DNA of 64,000 bases from Myxococcus landrumus. Its GTDB lineage: Bacteria; Myxococcota; Myxococcia; Myxococcales; Myxococcaceae. Made by a program: the position numbers and the translations under genes. Under the pieces are notes generated by a model. The model saw only the letters and a list, made by a program, of their open reading frames with translations. It was not told where the DNA came from and made no database searches. This document shows, one piece after another, positions 18,111-27,261 of the stretch. Positions within the stretch are counted from its first letter, which is position 1. Every line of letters starts with the position of its first letter. Location: assembly GCF_017301635.1 (NCBI RefSeq), contig NZ_CP071091.1, positions 1,872,001 to 1,936,000 on the forward strand. Direction: 5' to 3'.

Positions 18111-20174
18111 TCACCCCGCGAGGTGCAGACGCGGCGACGCGGGCCCCAGCTCGCGCGAGCGCGGTCCCACGGGCAGCGTCACGCGGAAGACGCTGCCCCG
18201 TCCCGGCTCGCTCTCCACCGCGATCTCCCCGCCGAAGCCCGTGACGATGCCGTGGCAGATGGACAGGCCCAGCCCGGTGCCCTCGCCCACGGGCTTGGTG
18301 GTGAAGAACGGGTCGAAGATGCGCGCGCGCACCTCGGGCGCCATGCCCACGCCCGTGTCATGGACCTCCACGATGACCCGGTCCTCCGTGGAGCGCAGCA
18401 CGACTCGCACCTGATGGCTCTCCGGCTTGCCTTCGGGAATGGCGTGCGCGGCGTTGATGAGCAGGTTGAGGAACACCTGTCCGAAGCGCCCCTCGTTGCC
18501 CTCGACGAGGGGCACGTCGCGATAGTCGCGGATGATCTGCGCGCGCATCTTCAGCTCACCGCGCGCCATGGTGATGGCGGACTCCAGCACCGCCTGGAGG
18601 TTGACGGCGGCGGCCGCCTCGTCGTCGCCTCGCGAGAACGTCCTCAAGTCGCGGACAATCTGCCGGACGCGGTGCGCGCCATCCACCGCCTCGCGCAGCA
18701 CCTCCTCCATCTCGGACGTGCGCCCCGGGGGCAGCTCGCGCGCCACGGATTGAAGCTCGACGGCCAGGAATGACAGGTTGGAGAGCACGAAGGCGAGCGG
18801 GTTGTTGATTTCATGCGCCACGCCCGCGGCCAGCGTGCCCACCGCCGCCAGCCGGTCCGCCACCACGAGCTGCGCCTGCATCGCCTTGCGGTCGGTGATG
18901 TCCAGCGCCACACCGCCCAGCAGCCGACGCCCGGAGTGCTCGTTCACGATGAAGCGGTACGTGAGCCAGTGCCGGTCCGAGCCATCCGGCGACGGAATCA
19001 TCCCCTCCGTCACGCTGGGCCGCCCCGAGTCGAGCACCGCCTGGTCCTCCTTCCGGACGTGCGCCGCGGACGTCTCCGGCATGAGGTTCATGTCGTCCAG
19101 GCGGTCCAGGCTCGCGTCATCGGGCAGGCCGAAGAAGCGGCGGTAGGGCTGGTTCACCCAGATGCGCCGGCCTCCTTCCTCCTTCATGTAGGCCACCGCG
19201 GGGCTGTGATTCATGAAGGCGGCGAACAGCGCCTGGGATTCCTGGAGGGCCGTGAGCGCCGCCGCGCGCTCATCCATCAGCGCATGGCGCGCCTCCACCT
19301 CCGCCGCGTTGCCCATGGCCGCGCCCAACAATCCCGCCATCAACTCCAGCGTGCGCACGTCCCGGTCATCGAACGCATTCACGCGCTGGGAGACCAGGTT
19401 CAACGCGCCCACCGGCCGCGCCTCCCGCCAGAGCGGGACACACACCATGGAGCGCGCGCCCACCGCCCGCGTGGCGCGCACGTTGACGCGCGCGTCCTCC
19501 TCGGTGTCGTCGGTGCGCATCACCTCGCCGCGCTGGAGGCTGGAGCCCGTGAGGCTCCCCTCCAGGCTGAGGCGGAACTCCTTGTACGGCCACAGGCTGC
19601 CGGTGGCCACGCGGTAGTCCACGAACCCGTCATTCAGGAGCGCCACCGCCGCGCCATCCGCGCCACACAACACCTGCGCGCGCTCGCACAGCAGGCGCAT
19701 CACGCCCGCGAGGTCCAACCCCGCCAGCGCCACGTCCGACTGTGTCTGGATGATGGATGCCAGCCGCTCCATCTCTCCGCGCGCGGCGGCCTGTGAGTTC
19801 TGGTTCCGCCGGCGCAGCGCCGCCCGCCGCTCCAACAACACCCCTCGCGCGCGCACCTGCTCCACGGGGAATGGCGCCACGAGGAAGTCATCCACGCCCG
19901 CGGACAGCAGCGGCGCCAGGCCCTCGTCCGTCGCCGCGTCCGCCAGCCCCAGCACCAGCGGCTCCCAGGGCCGCGCACGACCTCGCAAGGTGTCCAGCCA
20001 GCGCGCGTCCTTCACCAGCGCCCCGGCCTCGACGATGAGCACGTCCGCCCGGCCATTCACCAGCTCCGCGTCCGCCTCCGCGGCGCTCCCACGCACGAGC
20101 ACCTCATGGCCCTGGCGCCGAAGCTCCTCCGCCACGCGGTGGTGTGGGTTGGCGCTGATGCACAGGTACTTCAT
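18111..20174 (-). CDS. Soluble sensor histidine kinase: degenerate receiver-GAF-PAS-HisKA-HATPase
   Basis: 687 residues from the ATG at 20174, with GGAAGGAA just upstream. Residues 1-125 have receiver-like beta/alpha spacing, but the phospho-acceptor site reads VLIVEAG (Glu for Asp) and the usual Lys-Pro is Ala-Pro (DFLVAPF), so it cannot be phosphorylated normally. A GAF domain follows (about 145-300, with [19 protein letters not shown]), then PAS (about 320-440, ending [10 protein letters not shown]), then HisKA with HEINNPL (H454), and an ATPase domain with [19 protein letters not shown] and GTGLGLSI. No membrane segment. No partner regulator is adjacent. The kinase core is intact; input probably comes through GAF or PAS. 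Confidence 0.93.
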   Translation of the reverse strand: MKYLCISANPHHRVAEELRRQGHEVLVRGSAAEADAELVNGRADVLIVEAGALVKDARWLDTLRGRARPWEPLVLGLADAATDEGLAPLLSAGVDDFLVAPFPVEQVRARGVLLERRAALRRRNQNSQAAARGEMERLASIIQTQSDVALAGLDLAGVMRLLCERAQVLCGADGAAVALLNDGFVDYRVATGSLWPYKEFRLSLEGSLTGSSLQRGEVMRTDDTEEDARVNVRATRAVGARSMVCVPLWREARPVGALNLVSQRVNAFDDRDVRTLELMAGLLGAAMGNAAEVEARHALMDERAAALTALQESQALFAAFMNHSPAVAYMKEEGGRRIWVNQPYRRFFGLPDDASLDRLDDMNLMPETSAAHVRKEDQAVLDSGRPSVTEGMIPSPDGSDRHWLTYRFIVNEHSGRRLLGGVALDITDRKAMQAQLVVADRLAAVGTLAAGVAHEINNPLAFVLSNLSFLAVELQSVARELPPGRTSEMEEVLREAVDGAHRVRQIVRDLRTFSRGDDEAAAAVNLQAVLESAITMARGELKMRAQIIRDYRDVPLVEGNEGRFGQVFLNLLINAAHAIPEGKPESHQVRVVLRSTEDRVIVEVHDTGVGMAPEVRARIFDPFFTTKPVGEGTGLGLSICHGIVTGFGGEIAVESEPGRGSVFRVTLPVGPRSRELGPASPRLHLAG

Positions 20175-20311
20175 CCGTTCCTTCCCGCCTCGGCGAAGGT
20201 CCCTGGCCGTCTTCGGAATGTTACAATCTAGCAGCGGGATGGATCCACCGCGCCGGGTCTCGAGTGAGGGGCCGCGCCACCCCAGCAACCTCGTGGAGAG
20301 AGAGGCCGTAC

Positions 20312-21100
20312 GTGCCGGGCAGCCCAGGAGTCGTCGTCGCCGAGCAACCGCATTACCTCCCCTGGGTGGACTTCTATGAGCAGGTGGCGCGCGCGGGCAC
20401 GCTGCTGGTGCTCGACAACGTGCAGTGGTTGAGGCGCGGCTGGCAGCGAAGGACGCGTGTCGCGCTGCCCGCCAACGTGCCCACACCTCCGCCCACCGAG
20501 CCCGGCTTCCAGTGGTTGTCCATTCCCCTCGAGGACCCACACCGGGACGCGCTCATCGGCGAGCTCGCCGTGGACGCCCGGCAGCCCTGGGCACGCAAGC
20601 ACCTGAACAAGCTGGTGACGCTGTATGGGCAGCGGCCCCATTTCGCCACCCAGGTATTGCCCTTGCTGGAGCCCTTCTACGACGGCGCGGCGCGCGAGTC
20701 GGGCCCCGGCTCGCTCCTGCGCCTGCTGCTGGCGAGCACCGCGCTGTTCCATGAGTCCCTGGGCCTGAAGCCAGACATCCGCCTGGCCTCCAGCCTGGAG
20801 CGCCAGGGCGACGAGAAGTCGGCGCGGCTGGTGGAGTACTGCCGCCAGCTGAAAGCCCAGACGTACTACTCGGGGTTGGGCTCATCGCTGTACTTGCAGG
20901 TGAGCCTGTTCCGGGACGCGGACGTGCGCGTGTTGTGGCAGCGCTTCAGGCACCCGCCCTATGCACAAGGACGCGAGGGGCGCTTCGTGCAGGGCCTGTC
21001 GATTGTCGACGTGCTCGCCAATGTCCCGGTGGACGAGGTGCGCCGGTGGTTGGAGCCCTCGCCCTGGGGCCCCTTCGCTCCGGCGCCCTCGGGGGGCTGA
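20312..21100 (+). CDS. WbqC-family protein
   Basis: 262 residues from the GTG at 20312. A GAGAGG element lies about 6 nt upstream, and the protein then begins VPGSPGVVVAEQPHYLPW, the expected WbqC start; a further upstream ATG would add a non-conserved leader. Recognisable WbqC signatures include QPHYLPWVDFYEQ near the N-terminus, VLDNVQWLRRGWQRRTR and KHLNKLVTLYG. Members occur in O-antigen and glycolipid clusters and are thought to act in sugar or acyl modification, but the reaction is not established. It ends 4 bp before the convergent AAA gene. Confidence 0.82.
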   Translation: MPGSPGVVVAEQPHYLPWVDFYEQVARAGTLLVLDNVQWLRRGWQRRTRVALPANVPTPPPTEPGFQWLSIPLEDPHRDALIGELAVDARQPWARKHLNKLVTLYGQRPHFATQVLPLLEPFYDGAARESGPGSLLRLLLASTALFHESLGLKPDIRLASSLERQGDEKSARLVEYCRQLKAQTYYSGLGSSLYLQVSLFRDADVRVLWQRFRHPPYAQGREGRFVQGLSIVDVLANVPVDEVRRWLEPSPWGPFAPAPSGG

Positions 21101-21104
21101 CGGC

Positions 21105-22910
21105 TCAGGACGCGGAGGCCGCGGTGGTCTCCACCTGCCGGTCGAAGCGCACGAAGTAGCTGTGCACGGCGGCGTCCAGCAGCGCGGGGTCCAGCCGGGG
21201 CTCCTGGCCCAGGTAGTAGGACATGTCGATGACCTGGTCGAGCAGGTCGCGAGGCTGGCAGGCCGCGAAGGGCCGGTTGTGGGGCCGGTAGTGCGCGTCG
21301 ATGAGGTAGTCGATGGCGTTGGCGTTGTAGGCCACGCCGCGCTTGCGGCACATGATTTCGAAAATCTGGTGGAACTGCTCTTCGTCCGGGCGCTGCACCT
21401 CCAGCTTGTAGCGGACGCGGCGCAGGAAGGCGTCGTCCACGAGGGCGCTGGGGTCCAGGTTGGTGGAGAAGGCGGCGAACACGTCGAAGGGCACCTGCAG
21501 CTTCTTGCCAGTGTGCAGGGTGAGCATGTCGATGTCGCTCTCCAGCGGGACGATCCACCGGTTGAGCAGGTCCCGAGGCGACACCTTCTGACGGCCGAAG
21601 TCGTCGATGAGGAGCATCCCGTTGCTGGCCTTCATCTGGAACGGGGCCTCGTAGTACTTCACCTCCGGCGAGTAGACGAGGTCGAGCATCTCCAGCGTCA
21701 GCTCGCCGCCCACGACGACGAGCGGCCGACGGCAGCGCACCCAACGCCTGTCATAGGACGTGCCGTCATCCTCCACGGGCTTGTGGAGGTTGGCGTCAAA
21801 GACTTTCACCACGAAGTCGTCGATGAGGACGGCGTGGGGGATGAAGATGTCCCCGTCGAAGCAGTTCACCATGCCCTGGCAGATGGCTGTCTTTCCATTG
21901 CCGGGAGGCCCGTAGAAGAAGATGGCGCGGCCGGAGTTCATCGCCGGGCCGATGCCGTCATAGATGTAGTCGCGGATGATGAGGTCGCCGAACTTGTCCT
22001 GCATCTTCGAGCGGGTGATGCGATTGCCTCGCACCGTCTGCTTCTTCACCGCCGCCACATACTCCTGGAAGGAAATGGGCGCGGGGCCGTTGTAGCGGTT
22101 GCGCTCGAGGATCTGCCGCAGCACGTCCGTCACGAAGGGCGTGAGCTGGTAGATCATCGTGGACTTGCCCACGCCGGACGAGCCACCGCCGCGGATGTCC
22201 ACGTACTTCTGGCGGCGCAATCCCTCGATGGTGTCGTCGACGACGGAGGTGGGGAGCTGGAGGCGGCTGGCCAGGTCCATGCCGCGCATCTCGCCCGCGA
22301 AGAAGAGCGCCTTGAGGACCAGCTCCTCCACGAAGGTGGCGGTGAGGCCCGTGTCCTCCAGGGCTCGCGGCTGATTGGGCCAGAAGCGGTCCGCGTTGCC
22401 CGCATTCGCATCCAGGGCCCGTCGGGAGCCCGTCGCGGCGGAGCGCCGGTCCCCTCCGATGGGGGGCGCGGGGGGTGCCACGCGGCGGTCCTGCCCGCCA
22501 GGAGCCGCCCCGGGCGCGGCGGCCTGGGGACGACGCTCCGGGAAGCTCATCGCCTGCGAGGCGGACGGTGGACGGCGCTCCGAGGACGAGACGATGACCG
22601 AAGGCGACCCGCCGGCCTGCGGCTGTCCGGGGCGGCGCTCCGCGGCGGCACCCGACAAGGCGCTGCGGCGCTCGGTGGGGAACTCGGGATCCTCGGACGA
22701 GGGAGGCGCGGGACGCTGAGGGGCCATGGGGCGACGCTCGGGGAGTCCGGAGCCGGCGCCCTGCGGGTTCATCCGCGGGCGAGGAGGAGCACTCAGGACC
22801 GGGCTGGACGAATCCGGCACGGAGGGCGACTCCGTGGGGGTGGCACTGCGGCTCGAATCATGACTCGACTCGCCCGCCGCCGGAGGGGACGGCCTCCTGA
22901 ACAAGGTCAT
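21105..22910 (-). CDS. AAA-type ATPase with disordered ERRP-repeat N-terminus and winged-helix domain
   Basis: 601 residues. Residues 1-175 are Pro/Ser/Ala-rich and predicted disordered, but contain a recurring basic motif: PERRP, TERRS, AERRP, SERRP, PERRP, QDRRV, GDRRS, spaced about 10-25 residues. About 190-255 look like a winged helix (VEELVLKALFFAGEMRG, LRRQKYVDIRGGG). The ATPase core has Walker A GPPGNGKT (334-341) and Walker B LLIDDFG near 434-438, then an arginine-finger-like LRRVRYK. Unlike secretion ATPases there is no membrane segment. The regular ERR repeats suggest multivalent docking to a partner or to nucleic acid or polyphosphate. Biological role unknown. Confidence 0.82.
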   Translation of the reverse strand: MTLFRRPSPPAAGESSHDSSRSATPTESPSVPDSSSPVLSAPPRPRMNPQGAGSGLPERRPMAPQRPAPPSSEDPEFPTERRSALSGAAAERRPGQPQAGGSPSVIVSSSERRPPSASQAMSFPERRPQAAAPGAAPGGQDRRVAPPAPPIGGDRRSAATGSRRALDANAGNADRFWPNQPRALEDTGLTATFVEELVLKALFFAGEMRGMDLASRLQLPTSVVDDTIEGLRRQKYVDIRGGGSSGVGKSTMIYQLTPFVTDVLRQILERNRYNGPAPISFQEYVAAVKKQTVRGNRITRSKMQDKFGDLIIRDYIYDGIGPAMNSGRAIFFYGPPGNGKTAICQGMVNCFDGDIFIPHAVLIDDFVVKVFDANLHKPVEDDGTSYDRRWVRCRRPLVVVGGELTLEMLDLVYSPEVKYYEAPFQMKASNGMLLIDDFGRQKVSPRDLLNRWIVPLESDIDMLTLHTGKKLQVPFDVFAAFSTNLDPSALVDDAFLRRVRYKLEVQRPDEEQFHQIFEIMCRKRGVAYNANAIDYLIDAHYRPHNRPFAACQPRDLLDQVIDMSYYLGQEPRLDPALLDAAVHSYFVRFDRQVETTAASAS

Positions 22911-23173
22911 TCGGTGCTCGCTCCAAGGTGTTCGGCCGACGAGCCTACTCCAAATGCACCGCCAGCAACGAGGATGGTGGCGACGGGCGGCGTCCGCTGC
23001 CTCCCGGGTCCCTCAGGGGAACCCACCAGGAGGGCTGCCGCCGCGAGTGGAGCGACTCACCTCACCGAAGGACGGCGCCCGCCCTCTCCTTCTCGGACAG
23101 GAGACACACGAAGCAAGGGAGCGCCGCGCGACCGTCTCGCCCCCCACCTCGCCATCGGTCCTGGTCGTGTCCG

Positions 23174-26029
23174 TCAGTCCGCGCGAATGGCGTGGAGCTC
23201 CTGCTCACCACCGCCGCGCACCAGGCGCAGGCGGACGGGCGAGCCCGGTGCCCCGTGTGAGCGCTGCTCCGCTTCCAGACGGTTGCGGACGACCACACCG
23301 TCCACGGCGAGGAGCCGGTCACCCACGATGATGCCCGCACGTGCCGCGGGCCCCTCGGGCGTGAGCCAGGCGAAGGAGACGTAGCCCCGGTCTTCGCTGT
23401 AGCCAGCGCCCAGCGTCCCGGGTGTCGCCCGGCGCGGCGAGACAGGGATATCACCCAGGTCGGTGGCCTCGACCTCCGCGACCTTCACCCCACGCGTCTC
23501 GACGCGGCCCTCGGGAGGCATGAGTCGGACGGTGTGCGCCCCGGGACGAACGGCCTCCAGGCGGAAGCGGCCGTCGGCACCGGTGACGGTGTCCGGGCTC
23601 GACGTCACGGTGCGGTCGAGGAACACGGCGACCCCCGAGGCGGGACCTCCGTCGCGGCTCCACACGGCGCGCCCCGAGAGGGAGGAGGCACCTTGCGTGA
23701 GGGGGATCTCCACGTCCGCGCTGCCACCAGGAGACAAGGTCGCCACGGCCTCGCCAGAGCGCCCGTCCTGGGTGCGGACCGAGAGCTTGAGCGGCTGCCC
23801 CGGAGCATCGCGCAGCTCGAAGGTGCTTCCAGGGAACTGACGGGTGGTGGGAGCCGCGCCCGCCCAGGGCAGCTCCTCTCCCCCCACTTCGGTGAGGGTG
23901 AGGGTGAAGCCATCGGGAGGCGTGCCGGTACGCGCGACGACACGGCCTCTCAAATGCGCGGCGGCCTGGAGTCGCAGCTCCACGGGCCCCTGGCCCTCGC
24001 CCACGTTCGCGACGCGGGCGACACGGCCAGAGTTGTAGGCGACGAGCTCCGCGAGCGGCGGAGCCCCGGGAGGACGCGCGGGGATGGCGAAGGAGCCGTC
24101 CTCATCCGCGAACACGCGCACGGTGATGGGGAAGTCGCCGCCCTGCACGGCGGCCACGGCGGCGAAGGGACTGGGAGCGTTGGAGGACTCGCGGACGGTG
24201 CCGGTGATGCCGCGCTCCTCGAGGAGGACGAGGTCCTGCTGGATGGAGCCGCCTTCCGGGACGGTGATGGCGGGGTCGTCCTGGTGGAAGTAGATGAAGC
24301 GCGCGCGAGGCAACACGGCGGTGAGCTGGTACACGCCCGCGGGCAGCTCCAAGCGATAGAGCCCCTCCGCGTCGGTCTCCGTCCAGGACATGTTCGTCCC
24401 CCCGCCAGTGCCGCCGCGAGGCATCGCGCGGACGACAGCGGGTTCGGGCACGGCCTCACCGGAGGCCCGCGTCACGCGGCCCTGGACGATGCCTGACTCG
24501 GCGAGCGTCAGGTCGACACGGGCACGGGTGCCGGACTTGAGCGTCTCGAGACGCGTCGCCCAGCCCTGGGCACCCTCGCGCCGAGCCCGCACGGAGGTAG
24601 GACCGGGAGCAAGGCCCGTGAGCAGGTAGACGCCCTGCTCGTCCGCGCGGGTGCTGCGCGCGAGTCCTTCACGCTGTTCGGCGCGGACCTCCGCGTGAGC
24701 GACAGGCTGGCCGGAGGCGTTCGTCACGGTGCCCCCGACCTCCGCGGTGGCGGGCTCGAGCTTCACGTCCAGCGGCGCGAAGGCGCCGGAGGGGACGACG
24801 ATGGCGGTCACGTGCGTGGTGGCGAAGCCAGGAGCCTGGACGCTGACGTCGTAGTCGCCCGGGGGGAGCTCCATGCGGTAGGCGCCCTCGCCGCCGGACG
24901 TGGCTCGACCCAACTCCCCCTGGGCGAGCGAGGGGCTCGCGACGAGCGTGGCCTCACGCACCGGTGCGCCGTCCGTGGCGAGGACTCGGCCCTCGAGTCC
25001 ACTGGCCGCGCCCAGCGTCACGGTGAGGCCGCGCAGCGTCTCGCCCGGGGCCACGGACAAGGCGCCCGGGATTCGACCCACGGAGTTGCCGTGTCGGGCG
25101 GTGAGGACCCAGGTGCCCGCCTGGACCTCGAAGGCGAAGCCACCCCCTTCGCTCGTCGTGGCTCGCACGGGGGCGGGACCTCCCGAGGCAAGGACCTCCG
25201 CACCCGCGACAGGCTGCCCCTTGGCGTCGACGACGAAGCCCTCCAGCGTCCCCGCGCCCCACAGGCCAACCACCAGCTCGGCCGAGGTGGGGACCTGGAG
25301 GAAGCGAACGGTGCGAGGGCTGAACCCGGGGGCCTCGGCGGTGAGGGCGTAGCGCCCCGGGGTCAGATTGGCGAACTGGAAGTGGCCGCGCTCGTCACTC
25401 GTGGCGAAGGAAGACTCCTCGGGAAGCGAGGCAGGCTCGGCCCAGGCGATGGCAGCGCTGGGATAGGGACGCAGGGTGACGTCCGCCATGGGAACAGGCT
25501 CGTTGCGGCCCTCCGCGACGATGCGCCCACGGAGGGACACGCCCGTGGAGAGGGAGAGCTCCACCTCGGTTTCGGCGACGCCCACGGGGCGGGTGGCCTC
25601 GCGACGCGCGGGCGCGTGCCCCGTGGCATGCGCGGAGAGCAGATAGTCCCCGGGGCCCGCGGGCAGGCGCAGCGTGCCGTCCTCCCCCGTGACACCCTCG
25701 CTCGCCAGTCGCCATGGGTTCGACTCGGCGCCATCCACGGAGACGCGAAGCCACGCGCGAACGCGAGCACCGGAGACCGGGCCCGCGGGGGTGACGACGC
25801 GCAAGACGAAGAATCCATCGGCCGGAGAGACCGCGGACTCCAGGGGTGGAGTGGCGGGGATGTCCGCACGCGCCGAGGCTGCGTTGACGGCGGCGATGGG
25901 CTGCGCCCCCGTGGCCCCAAGGGGCTCGATTCCAGACGTGTCTGGCTGGCCGCGGAAAAAGAGCAGCAGCACCCCGCAGACGGCGAGGAGGGAGGCAAGG
26001 AGAATAGAGAGTCGATGACGCTGGCGCAT
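23174..26029 (-). CDS. Membrane-anchored carboxypeptidase-regulatory-repeat protein with C-terminal PDZ
   Basis: 951 residues. The N-terminal signal-anchor (RLSILLASLLAVCGVLLLFF) is followed by about ten beta-sandwich repeats of the carboxypeptidase regulatory-like/CnaB style (G-x-V-x-D-A-G-x-P-V-A-x-A, then L-x-P-G-x-Y-x-L), from about 80 to 870. The last ~70 residues form a PDZ-like unit (GPAARAGIIVGDRLLAVDG). No catalytic motif is visible, so a structural, adhesive or protein-scaffolding role in the envelope is likely. Such long repeat proteins are common in myxobacteria. The next gene on this strand begins 264 bp downstream of its stop. Confidence 0.85.
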   Translation of the reverse strand: MRQRHRLSILLASLLAVCGVLLLFFRGQPDTSGIEPLGATGAQPIAAVNAASARADIPATPPLESAVSPADGFFVLRVVTPAGPVSGARVRAWLRVSVDGAESNPWRLASEGVTGEDGTLRLPAGPGDYLLSAHATGHAPARREATRPVGVAETEVELSLSTGVSLRGRIVAEGRNEPVPMADVTLRPYPSAAIAWAEPASLPEESSFATSDERGHFQFANLTPGRYALTAEAPGFSPRTVRFLQVPTSAELVVGLWGAGTLEGFVVDAKGQPVAGAEVLASGGPAPVRATTSEGGGFAFEVQAGTWVLTARHGNSVGRIPGALSVAPGETLRGLTVTLGAASGLEGRVLATDGAPVREATLVASPSLAQGELGRATSGGEGAYRMELPPGDYDVSVQAPGFATTHVTAIVVPSGAFAPLDVKLEPATAEVGGTVTNASGQPVAHAEVRAEQREGLARSTRADEQGVYLLTGLAPGPTSVRARREGAQGWATRLETLKSGTRARVDLTLAESGIVQGRVTRASGEAVPEPAVVRAMPRGGTGGGTNMSWTETDAEGLYRLELPAGVYQLTAVLPRARFIYFHQDDPAITVPEGGSIQQDLVLLEERGITGTVRESSNAPSPFAAVAAVQGGDFPITVRVFADEDGSFAIPARPPGAPPLAELVAYNSGRVARVANVGEGQGPVELRLQAAAHLRGRVVARTGTPPDGFTLTLTEVGGEELPWAGAAPTTRQFPGSTFELRDAPGQPLKLSVRTQDGRSGEAVATLSPGGSADVEIPLTQGASSLSGRAVWSRDGGPASGVAVFLDRTVTSSPDTVTGADGRFRLEAVRPGAHTVRLMPPEGRVETRGVKVAEVEATDLGDIPVSPRRATPGTLGAGYSEDRGYVSFAWLTPEGPAARAGIIVGDRLLAVDGVVVRNRLEAEQRSHGAPGSPVRLRLVRGGGEQELHAIRAD

Positions 26030-26134
26030 GAGGCGTCCCCGCTGTGAACAGGCACTCCTTCAGGGAAGTGCTTGAGCGTAGGCCAGCCCGCGTCAGGGCG
26101 AAACGATAACAGTCTCGATTTCAAACCGGAGCCA

Positions 26135-26152
26135 CACCGGCCTCGACCGGTG
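26135..26152 (-). terminator. Weak hairpin after the Roadblock gene
   Basis: CACCGG (26135-26140), 6-nt loop, CCGGTG (26147-26152). It lies about 31 nt past the stop of the Roadblock gene on the minus strand, with a short T-rich stretch beyond. The stem is only 6 pairs, so support is limited. Confidence 0.3.
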
Positions 26153-26182
26153 CAACTCCTGGCGTGAAGCAGAAACCCGGGC

Positions 26183-27088
26183 CTAGAGCTGGAGGCCCTT
26201 CTCGATCTCCGCCAGGCGGAAACGGGCCATGGCCAGGTTCGCGCTGGAGCGGTTCAGGGCCACATAGAAGAACAGGCCCTCGCGCGCGGCCAGCGGGCGG
26301 ATGATGTGGTACTGCTCGCCGAGGGTGATGAGGATGTCCTCGATGCGGTCCTTGATGCCCAGCACGGACATCGCCTTCATCTTCGCCCGGACGACCTCGG
26401 TGTTCGCGGCGGCGGCCGTCTCGATGTTGAAGGTCGCGGTCCCACCCTGGCTCCCCAGACACATGCCGCTCTTGGCATCAGCCAGACAAGCAGCGAAGGC
26501 ACCTTCAATCTTCAGGGTCTCTTCCAGGGACAGCTTCACGTTCGGCATGACATCTCTTTCAGCGGATGTGTGGGTGGGGTGCTGCTCGACGGGGGGCGCC
26601 AGTTCCTCCAGGCTGAAGGTCAACTGGCTGGAGTAGGTGCGAGGCTGTGGAACGAAGAGCGCCTGGGCGTCTGGGACGGCGAGCAGCGCGCGCAAGTGGC
26701 CCGCCATGTGTCCCCGGAGCAGCTCGCGGAGGGTGTCTCGGGGAACCAGTCCCCACGCCACCAGGACTTCGCAGAAGTTCCCGCCGCTCTTGCGGCACTC
26801 CGCCATGACCTGCTCGACGTCGTCCCGGCTCACCCACTGGTTCTGGATCAGCACGGACGAGAAGTTCTGGACCCCAGGGCCATTCAAGACAGCCCAGGCC
26901 ACCTTCTGGTCGACCACGAAGATGCGGCCCGAGACAGTGGCGGACTTCACCACCACCTCACCGCCCAGCTCGCTCTCCAAGGCTTCGTGCAGCACGGAGC
27001 GTAGAACTGGGCGTGCGACCTGGGTCGCCCCTCGCGCTGCTCGTTCCATGGAGTGAGTCCGGGGCGAACCAGGTGTGTTGCTTTTCAT
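26183..27088 (-). CDS. PATAN/DUF4388-like domain fused to Roadblock/LC7 domain
   Basis: 301 residues from the ATG at 27088 (ATG 27049 is an alternative). Residues about 15-150 resemble the N-terminal DUF4388/PATAN family (GEVVVKSATVSGRIFVVDQ, then AWGLVPRDTLRELL). Residues about 185-300 form a Roadblock/LC7 dynein-light-chain-like domain (LEETLKIEGAFAACLADAKS, GIKDRIEDILITLGEQYHI). In myxobacteria, Roadblock proteins such as MglB act on small GTPases; no mglA-like gene is in the window. The ATG at 26548 is preceded by the purine-rich GAAAGAGA and would give a 121-residue stand-alone Roadblock, so internal initiation is possible. A sigma-70-like promoter lies just upstream. Confidence 0.8.
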   Translation of the reverse strand: MKSNTPGSPRTHSMERAARGATQVARPVLRSVLHEALESELGGEVVVKSATVSGRIFVVDQKVAWAVLNGPGVQNFSSVLIQNQWVSRDDVEQVMAECRKSGGNFCEVLVAWGLVPRDTLRELLRGHMAGHLRALLAVPDAQALFVPQPRTYSSQLTFSLEELAPPVEQHPTHTSAERDVMPNVKLSLEETLKIEGAFAACLADAKSGMCLGSQGGTATFNIETAAAANTEVVRAKMKAMSVLGIKDRIEDILITLGEQYHIIRPLAAREGLFFYVALNRSSANLAMARFRLAEIEKGLQL

Positions 27089-27104
27089 TTCCGAATCCAC
27101 GCGA

Positions 27105-27134
27105 ACTATATCCAGCGCCCCCGAAATATCGCAA
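27105..27134 (-). promoter_or_regulatory. Candidate promoter of the Roadblock gene
   Basis: On the minus strand TTGCGA (27134-27129), an 18-nt spacer and TATAGT (27110-27105). The predicted start near 27098 leaves a short leader of about 10 nt before the ATG at 27088. The region is locally AT-rich. Prediction by motif only. Confidence 0.4.
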
Positions 27135-27261
27135 CCCGGCTGCAATACTAGGGATTCCAAGGGAGCGGGGTATTTTCCGCCCCAGGCCTGGGTCCGAATG
27201 GGGTGACCCCTTCGCAGAGTTCGACGCGGATGGGAAGGGGAATCCCCTCCCCTACCTACCC

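Noticed and set aside
27089..27160. TTG start that would lengthen the Roadblock gene
   Set aside because: It lies upstream of the predicted promoter, and the added residues look non-conserved.
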